Below, piece after piece: positions 22,613-27,714 of a stretch of 27,714 nt of DNA. Both the position numbers and the translations under genes were made by a program. The notes under the pieces were generated by a model, which did no database searches, was not told where the DNA came from, and saw only the letters and a list, made by a program, of their open reading frames with translations. The DNA comes from Candidatus Saccharimonadota bacterium (GTDB lineage Bacteria > Patescibacteriota > Saccharimonadia > Saccharimonadales > Saccharimonadaceae). The first letter of the stretch is position 1; every line of letters starts with the position of its first letter. The DNA lies in contig RYWJ01000010.1 in assembly GCA_003979185.1 (NCBI GenBank), positions 1 to 27,714 on the forward strand, written 5' to 3'.

Positions 22613-24775
22613 CTAGGATCTCGTAGCTCTTTTGTTGGAATTTGTTTTCTTAGTGTTAGATTTGACTTTTGTGGCAGTTTGGCTAGCACTCTTATTTTTA
22701 GGTGTGGCTTTTACGGCATGTTGACGAGTATAGCTAGACTTGATCCTTGAGCTACGCTTGACGGTTGCCTTAGCACCACTGCGTTTGCTAATAGTTGTAA
22801 CGCGAGTGGCGGCGGTCATTGTCAAATATTTGCGTAATGTGAAGTAGACCGAGAATGATCCGGAAAAGACGAGCAATGTAAATAGAATAAAACCTCTAGA
22901 AAGTACTGCGTTGGTAAAATATTGCTCAAAAATTGGTGCTGCAAGATCGCTAATGATACCAGTATTCGGAACGAATGCGATTTCACCCAGTGGCGGGGTG
23001 TAGAACAAATCATCATCTTCGTCTGGAGCAATTGGCCCAGGTACGACAGGGTCGTTATTTTGATCTTCATTACTATCGTCCGGATCAATAGGGTCTGGTT
23101 CGCTTGGATCGGGATCTATTGGAGCGACTGGATCTGGATCAACTGGATTTGGGTCTGGATTGGGATCTGGATCTGGGTCTGGATCTGGGTCTGGATCGAC
23201 TGGAGGGATTTCCTGATCATTAGTATAATCCAGCCGTGTATCGTCATGGGTGACACCAGAAACACCTAGTAACTCAGTATAAAAGCTAGTGATGGCTTCA
23301 ATGGTGCCAGTTGGATTGTCGGAAGTTTCGGCATAAAAGCGGAAATAGAGCGTATCGCCGGTCTGGCCATAAGGCTGCATGCGAATAGGGGTAGTTAGCG
23401 TAAATCCATCAAGAGAATTAAGCGGTGCGGAGATATCCACGGCTTGCCACGAATCTTTATCTTCTGGTGTTGTGGTATAGTAGAGTGTCTTAATATCAAG
23501 TGGCAGATAACCACTATTTACTTCGGGTTGCTGACTTTCGTCTTCGTTTGTGGAGGTATCGTTGATGTGCGCAGCTAAGCGTATCAGATCAAGGACGTTA
23601 TTAGGGTCACGATTAGTAATACTGGTGTTGTATTGCACTAGGTTGCTGTTGCTATTTTCGACCTTACCGACAATCTTGCCAGTTAGATCGCAATCTGCGG
23701 AGATTGGCCAGTCCATATTAGTAATGGTAATCTTGGTATTTGAAGCGTCAGTGCTACGTTCGGCGTAGAAAAAGTCGAGGTTGACAATATCTCCAGGCTT
23801 GAGACCGATATCTAGAGTTTTAACTTCGACATTGTGGAAGTTTTCTCGGATTTTTGTATTATATGGACCGACACAGGAAGGGAAGTCGCCTATGACATTA
23901 TCACGCAGACAGCTAGTCCAGCTATCATCGCGAACCGAAAGATCATTGACTTTTTCGATGTAAGTGGTGAGAGTGCCGTCTTTATTAATACGGAACTTGC
24001 CATTGATGGCGCCATGCAAACCGCCAATATCTAGTACGAGCTTGTTATTTAGGAAGAACCAAACGTCATCATCACCCGAAAACTCAAAGAGCTCATCGCC
24101 AGTTGCTTCGATTTTGACAGCAAAATTCAAATGTGCCGTAAAGTTAAAATTATGGTAAGCCCCATCTAGACCCTTCAACGGAACATCAGACTCATCTATG
24201 CCAGCTACATCATCAAGTGGGTAGATATTTTGCCCACCGTAGGTATAGGAATTATCGCCAACGCGTGTGAAAGTAACTGTACGACCATTGATCTGCCGGG
24301 ATAGTCCCGGCACTTCATGGAACCAACGGTAAAAGTTGTCGCTAGGCAGTACTGGATCATTGCCAATAACATTCATTGCAAACAGATCATGATTTACCGA
24401 CCAAGAAGCCTCGCTATCCGAGAATGCCGGTACTGGCAAACCATCAGCACCGAGTGCCGTCTTGACGATGCCAGGTAGCACGCCATGCGTCCAGTAACCA
24501 CAGGTAGACCATTCAAATTGGCGGTTCTTTGCGTCACAAGCGTCGGCTTTTTGATCCCAATAGGTAATAGGCAATGTAATGGTATCTGGACGCTCTAAGG
24601 AAGATACTTTCCAAGATGCTGGAATTCCATCGTAATTTTCAATATTTTCTAATGACATTGCCTGTACGAGTGATGAAACACCAATGACCACTAGTACGAA
24701 AAATGATACACACGCCACTATACGTGCGACTAAACACATGCGACGTTTCATAAGTTTTTGTTCAGCTTTTCTCAT
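22613..24775 (-). CDS. Fibro-slime domain surface protein
   Basis: This 720-residue envelope protein has an N-terminal basic segment and hydrophobic helix (~15-38: signal or anchor). A fibro-slime (PA14-like) domain follows, with hallmark motifs NFTAHLNFAVKIEA, FSGDDDVWFFLNNKLVLD, GGLHGAINGKF and PGDIVNLDFFYAERS at about residues 200-350. A further beta domain leads to a stalk of Asp-Pro repeats (~520-563). VPNTG (~605-610), a possible sortase-like motif, precedes a second membrane helix (~623-647) and a ~70-residue Lys/Arg/Thr-rich tail. It is probably an adhesin or surface-attachment protein. The last Ser codon and the stop coincide with the border of cassette 3, so the C-terminus may have been set by cassette insertion. 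Confidence 0.93.
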   Translation of the reverse strand: MRKAEQKLMKRRMCLVARIVACVSFFVLVVIGVSSLVQAMSLENIENYDGIPASWKVSSLERPDTITLPITYWDQKADACDAKNRQFEWSTCGYWTHGVLPGIVKTALGADGLPVPAFSDSEASWSVNHDLFAMNVIGNDPVLPSDNFYRWFHEVPGLSRQINGRTVTFTRVGDNSYTYGGQNIYPLDDVAGIDESDVPLKGLDGAYHNFNFTAHLNFAVKIEATGDELFEFSGDDDVWFFLNNKLVLDIGGLHGAINGKFRINKDGTLTTYIEKVNDLSVRDDSWTSCLRDNVIGDFPSCVGPYNTKIRENFHNVEVKTLDIGLKPGDIVNLDFFYAERSTDASNTKITITNMDWPISADCDLTGKIVGKVENSNSNLVQYNTSITNRDPNNVLDLIRLAAHINDTSTNEDESQQPEVNSGYLPLDIKTLYYTTTPEDKDSWQAVDISAPLNSLDGFTLTTPIRMQPYGQTGDTLYFRFYAETSDNPTGTIEAITSFYTELLGVSGVTHDDTRLDYTNDQEIPPVDPDPDPDPDPDPNPDPNPVDPDPVAPIDPDPSEPDPIDPDDSNEDQNNDPVVPGPIAPDEDDDLFYTPPLGEIAFVPNTGIISDLAAPIFEQYFTNAVLSRGFILFTLLVFSGSFSVYFTLRKYLTMTAATRVTTISKRSGAKATVKRSSRIKSSYTRQHAVKATPKNKSASQTATKVKSNTKKTNSNKRATRS

Positions 24776-24814
24776 ATGTTACTTTCTGTATTAGCATAAG
24801 GCTTATTTAATATA

Positions 24815-24843
24815 AGTATATCTTGTGTATAGAGGGGCGTCAA
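24815..24843 (-). promoter_or_regulatory. Promoter of the fibro-slime gene
   Basis: On the minus strand TTGACG (24843-24838) and TATACT (24820-24815) are separated by 17 nt. The start is near 24808, giving a leader of ~33 nt with only a weak AAAG ribosome site. Confidence 0.65.
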
Positions 24844-24941
24844 GACTCTTATTTTGTAAGAAAAGGTGAAATTTGAGCAGGTTTCGCTTGTGTCGGAAAT
24901 TCCTGAAATTATAAGTTGTGCCAATGCTATACATGGCATGT

Positions 24942-24947
24942 TATAAT
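24942..24947 (+). promoter_or_regulatory. Extended -10 promoter of the gene at 25007
   Basis: CATGT precedes TATAAT. The -35 is unclear. It lies ~60 nt before the ATG and is divergent from the fibro-slime promoter. Confidence 0.6.
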
Positions 24948-25006
24948 AACGGTATCGCTTTTGTTTAGAATAATTAGCGTGAAAAAACAAACTTGATGGA
25001 GGGAAA

Positions 25007-25861
25007 ATGGAGGACTTAGAGTCGAATCAATCACCAAAATTAGAAGAACAGAATCCTAAGCTTATGAGTACATCGCCTATGGAAACGTCTATCAACAAGT
25101 CGTTGTCGAAGCTAAACAAGCCCAAGAAGAACACAGGCTTGATGGTGGCGATAATGGTGGCTGTGCTTGGCGTGGGATTTGGTACATTTGGAGTGATATT
25201 TGGTCTTGAAAAATCTTCGGAAGCTGAGCTTTTGAATAATGACAATGTTGAAAAGGAGCAGGTGATTGAGGGGTTGCGAGACCAGGTAGCTAATTGTGAA
25301 AATGATGGGAAGCCTTGTGGAGAGAATGATGCTAGTATCATCAGAACGATGAAAAGACTTGATGAGGGAAAATGTCTAAATAGTGAAATAGGGGGACCAT
25401 GGTTGATTAATGATAGTGGGTCAGCGCTCCCTATTTTAACGACAGTTGACGCGGCTGGTGAGGTTCAAGTATCTGTGGACTGGGATGCTCTTAAGGAAAA
25501 ATGCGGCTATGCGGATTCAATAGGTGTAGGTAGTTGGCGGGATACAGGAATAAAGATAAATACTTCTGGCCCAGTTGTGGATATGCTCACGGGTTCCTTT
25601 GGAAATGGCTGCGGATATGATACGCTACTTCTGCTTATAGAGGATGGAACCGTAGAATATGTGCCGATTAGAAAAGCAGCGATGCAAGAGGGAACTATAC
25701 GTACTTATGGCAAAGTGCCCGGAGTGGAAGATGTCGTGAAACTTTATACTGCTACACATATGGGGCTCTATAGCAGTAGGCGACTTGTAGCTCAAAGAGC
25801 GGACGGCGACTACTATGATTTAACTACAATTTTGATGGAAACGGGAGATTATGAATGGTGA
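25007..25861 (+). CDS. Single-pass membrane protein of unknown function
   Basis: This 284-residue protein has a ~40-residue polar Ser/Lys/Asn-rich cytoplasmic N-terminus and one transmembrane helix at ~45-68. A short acidic, possibly coiled-coil segment follows, then an outward domain of ~190 residues with several Cys (LRDQVANCENDGKPCGEN, KCLN, KCGY, GCGY) that could form disulfides. GGAGGG lies just before the ATG. It ends in TGA, the only such stop I saw among the genes here. It is divergent from the fibro-slime gene, with ~230 nt between the starts, so the two may be linked in function as surface proteins. I do not recognise a family. Confidence 0.78.
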   Translation: MEDLESNQSPKLEEQNPKLMSTSPMETSINKSLSKLNKPKKNTGLMVAIMVAVLGVGFGTFGVIFGLEKSSEAELLNNDNVEKEQVIEGLRDQVANCENDGKPCGENDASIIRTMKRLDEGKCLNSEIGGPWLINDSGSALPILTTVDAAGEVQVSVDWDALKEKCGYADSIGVGSWRDTGIKINTSGPVVDMLTGSFGNGCGYDTLLLLIEDGTVEYVPIRKAAMQEGTIRTYGKVPGVEDVVKLYTATHMGLYSSRRLVAQRADGDYYDLTTILMETGDYEW

Positions 25862-26009
25862 ATGGCTAGACTTTTATCAGAAGGCTCTTGTATAGGATGG
25901 CGAATATTTTAGTGTAATTGTATAAGAAGTGGCTAAATATTGAAAACCAAATCTCCCTATTGACGCAAATAAGAAAAGTATAGAAGTCTTCAAATGGTTG
26001 AATATATGA

Positions 26010-26073
26010 TATAATAGGAGCGAAACAGCTAATATAAATAAACATTGCAAAAAATAGAAAAGTATGATATAAT
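26010..26073 (+). promoter_or_regulatory. Twin extended -10 promoters before the PIN-domain pair
   Basis: TGATATAAT occurs twice: TATAAT at 26010-26015 and again at 26068-26073. The second has a TTGCAA -35 (26045-26050) at 17 nt. The 250-nt intergenic region (25862-26114) is otherwise AT-rich with no other feature seen. Confidence 0.6.
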
Positions 26074-26114
26074 CATTAGTACTATATTATAGAATACTGG
26101 AAAGAACAAAGAGA

Positions 26115-26387
26115 ATGATTACAGCAAAAGAGGCGGTAAAAAAATCCATAGAATATTTATTTGAGGTGGTTGGCGAAATTGAGAAACCGTCAAACGTTGC
26201 CTTAGAAGGTATACGCAGAACGAATAATAATGAATGGGAAGTTAAGCTTAGTTATGAACGCGGTGGAAATGATCAGCCGTCCAGTTTGGAAGTTCTTTTA
26301 GGTAAGAGCACGCGAAAATACACAGAGATTCACCTAGATGATAAGGGGAATGGCATATCTCTTGAAACGGCTAAAGTAGCTTCTTAA
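26115..26387 (+). CDS. Small protein paired with the PIN-domain gene
   Basis: This is a 90-residue protein: a helix (TAKEAVKKSIEYLFEVV), then strands with NNEWEVKLSYER and YTEIHLDDKGNGISLE. The pattern of a helix followed by W.V and a D..G turn resembles GvpO/PepSY-like small alpha-beta proteins, but I cannot assign a family. A weak AAAGAACAAAGAG precedes the ATG. Its stop is 13 nt before the GTG of the PIN-domain gene, so it is the first gene of a two-gene operon. It could be the partner or regulator of the PIN protein. No DNA-binding motif is evident. Confidence 0.7.
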   Translation: MITAKEAVKKSIEYLFEVVGEIEKPSNVALEGIRRTNNNEWEVKLSYERGGNDQPSSLEVLLGKSTRKYTEIHLDDKGNGISLETAKVAS

Positions 26388-26400
26388 CAGGCAACACATA

Positions 26401-26907
26401 GTGAAATTATCCGAAAGGGTTTCAAATGAATTTTTGCGCGCCTGCATTAAAAGCGGTATTATTTTGGATACGAACGTGTTTCTACAAGCTTTTACTCAAA
26501 TTGAAGCGGATAAGGAAGAGAAAAGGATCGTTAAGAGTATTGTTGGCTATTGCGCCAATAAGGGCGGCAGTATTATCCTTACTCCGCATATATTGGCTGA
26601 AATTACAAATCTAGCTATTAATAGACCGCGTAAAGGCATTGTGTCGACCGATATTGAGAGGGTGATTGTCGTATTGAATGAGGTAAAGGAGCATTACTCT
26701 ACTAAAGATATAATACTATGTCAACCCGAGTTTAGTAGATTTGGCTTTGCTGATTTATCGATTAAAGAGGCTTGTAAAGAGCTTTCTTGTGGGGTGCTAA
26801 CCAATGATAAAACATTGCATGCCGACTTAGTTAATGAATGTTACTTTGCTATGAACACTCGAGAATTGGCGAGTCAATCGTTGGTAAATGATTTATTCTG
26901 CAAGTAG
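26401..26907 (+). CDS. PIN-like domain protein (putative RNase)
   Basis: This 168-residue protein has the acidic residues of a PIN nuclease in the expected order: Asp23 in IILDTNVFLQAF, Glu67 in HILAEITNLA, Asp118 in FGFADLSIKEAC and Asp136 in LTNDKTLHADL. PIN proteins are Mg-dependent RNases, often toxins of VapBC-type pairs or single-gene RNA processing factors. It is longer than typical VapC (~130). The GTG start at 26401 is used because no in-frame ATG occurs nearby; the ribosome site is weak, consistent with coupling to the gene 13 nt upstream. A strong terminator follows at 26975. Confidence 0.82.
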   Translation: MKLSERVSNEFLRACIKSGIILDTNVFLQAFTQIEADKEEKRIVKSIVGYCANKGGSIILTPHILAEITNLAINRPRKGIVSTDIERVIVVLNEVKEHYSTKDIILCQPEFSRFGFADLSIKEACKELSCGVLTNDKTLHADLVNECYFAMNTRELASQSLVNDLFCK

Positions 26908-26974
26908 AGTATTTGTGGTATTGTATTTAGATTGTCCCTACACTAATCCAAAGCCTACTCACGTTCATGGAAAT

Positions 26975-27006
26975 GCCCCCGTCAGTTTCCTGACAGGGGC
27001 TTTGCT
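26975..27006. terminator. Bidirectional intrinsic terminator
   Basis: GCCCC, then GTCAG, pairs with CTGAC, then GGGGC (26975-27000) with a C-A mismatch and a TTTC loop. TTTGCTTT follows on the + strand. It separates the convergent PIN-domain and GNAT genes. Confidence 0.85.
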
Positions 27007-27025
27007 TTGGAACGATCCAGATTTC

Positions 27026-27631
27026 CTAATCTGTGGGATATTCTGTCACGAAGCTGTGGTACTTGGCTCCGTAGTGGGAAATTGCATAGTCTACATCGAT
27101 AATATATTGCTGGATAGCGGTGTATTCCTCGGGCGTAATTTGACGCCGACATTCTCGGAGCAGCTTACCTCCAAGAGCCATTATCGTTTTCGCCGATCCG
27201 AGGTTTTCTTTGTTGCAGTCCAGCAATACAGCCTCGATGCCGCGGTACTGACAGTAGTTTAACGCCAGGAATAACTGGAGCTTCGCATACCCCTTCTGGC
27301 GTTCGGATGGGCGAATACCATAGCTAATGTTGCCACTACCAAGCATCAGCGCATCATTCAATGCTAAACGGATGTTGATAGTGCCGATCAGTCGCTCCGC
27401 CTCGTCTTGTAGCATATGTGATGTTCTCGGTATCCGTTCCATCAGGAAAAAGGTTTCGGCAGGCACACGCTTGTCGTTCGGGACTTGATGACGATCGGCT
27501 TCCAATATCTCCAGCCAACCGTCGTAGTTGTCATGGTAGCGTTCCAAGCCACTTGCGTAGAATTCCTTGAGATAGTTCCTTGCTTGTTGCTCATGCTTCT
27601 TCTCGGGCTTAACTAATCTGAAATTTCCCAT
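27026..27631 (-). CDS. GNAT-family N-acetyltransferase
   Basis: This 201-residue protein has the GNAT core: RLIGTINIRLAL (strand 4), ISYGIRPSERQKGYAKLQL with the acetyl-CoA pyrophosphate-binding R/Q-x-x-G-x-A loop (RQKGYA), and LLDCNKENLGSAKTIMALGG. It transfers an acetyl group to an amine of unknown identity (small molecule, protein or antibiotic). CGGAGG is ideally placed before the ATG at 27631. It has its own promoter (27682-27710) and shares a terminator at 26975. Its codons are richer in G/C than the neighbouring AT-rich genes. In layout it resembles the accessory genes at 313 and 15057. Confidence 0.92.
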   Translation of the reverse strand: MGNFRLVKPEKKHEQQARNYLKEFYASGLERYHDNYDGWLEILEADRHQVPNDKRVPAETFFLMERIPRTSHMLQDEAERLIGTINIRLALNDALMLGSGNISYGIRPSERQKGYAKLQLFLALNYCQYRGIEAVLLDCNKENLGSAKTIMALGGKLLRECRRQITPEEYTAIQQYIIDVDYAISHYGAKYHSFVTEYPTD

Positions 27632-27681
27632 AATTTACCTCCGTATTATCTGAAATCGTACTGTAAGGTGCTTAAGTCTTA

Positions 27682-27710
27682 ATTATTGCACACTTGGTTC
27701 AATTTGTCAA
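27682..27710 (-). promoter_or_regulatory. Promoter of the GNAT gene
   Basis: On the minus strand TTGACA (27710-27705) and AATAAT (27687-27682) are 17 nt apart, with TG just before the -10 (GTGTGCAATAAT). The leader is about 45 nt. Confidence 0.75.
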
Positions 27711-27714
27711 TTTA

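Noticed and set aside
22408..22689. 93-residue minus-strand frame over cassette 3 and the end of the fibro-slime gene
   Set aside because: It overlaps the fibro-slime gene in another phase and reads the cassette out of frame.

Overview
The window looks like a chromosomal segment of a Candidatus Saccharibacteria (TM7)-type Patescibacteria/CPR genome. The evidence is indirect: a compact gene order, an FtsA-like protein beside a bitopic membrane protein, a RuvX-MltG fusion, a LysM-CHAP wall hydrolase, fibro-slime and FISUMP-like surface proteins, and very uniform extended -10 promoters (TGnTATAAT). In many genes this -10 lies only 6-11 nt before the start codon, which implies leaderless or nearly leaderless mRNAs. 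The code is standard. TAA and TAG stops dominate, and I saw only one TGA stop, in the gene at 25007-25861.

Layout. 1-45 is one arm of a perfect inverted repeat whose partner is at 21835-21879. 313-873 is an accessory lipoprotein with its own promoter, long leader and terminator. 1006-2292 (-) is enolase. 2439-5226 is a bitopic membrane protein plus an FtsA-like ATPase. 5366-5440 (-) is tRNA-Thr(GGU). 5556-8426 (-) holds an RsuA/RluB-family pseudouridine synthase and a soluble PAS histidine kinase/response regulator pair. 8531-12999 is a cell-envelope block: a membrane protein, the RuvX-MltG fusion and a LysM-CHAP protein. 13080-14456 is obgE. 14600-14755 is an unassigned small RNA. 15057-15809 is another accessory gene with its own promoter, leader and terminator. 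Then come trmD, recG, a His-rich unknown protein, rsmD and a CYTH protein. 22613-24775 (-) is a fibro-slime surface protein. 25007-26907 holds a membrane protein and a small-protein/PIN-domain pair. 27026-27631 (-) is a GNAT acetyltransferase.

The most unusual signal is three cassettes (17020-17220 +, 21585-21785 +, 22412-22612 -), each exactly 67 codons including the stop. They encode the C-terminal part of a FISUMP/C-type-lectin-like surface domain. None has a convincing start codon. The flanks are strongly conserved. Variation is concentrated in scattered codons whose first two bases differ while the third pyrimidine is held, which is the pattern of diversified (NNY) positions in diversity-generating-retroelement targets. 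There is no reverse transcriptase in the window. Two cassettes share the same 5' border (TCCTAGACTCCC); in one, this border supplies the stop codon of the fibro-slime gene. Conserved non-coding flanks and a palindromic element accompany them. They look like a dispersed reservoir of silent variable cassettes, as donors for gene conversion or as relics of retro-homing, for a receptor-like surface protein encoded elsewhere.

The core genes cover glycolysis, translation (trmD, rsmD, obgE, pseudouridine synthase, tRNA), recombination repair (recG, ruvX) and wall remodelling. The accessory genes are single units or short operons with their own promoters, inserted between them.
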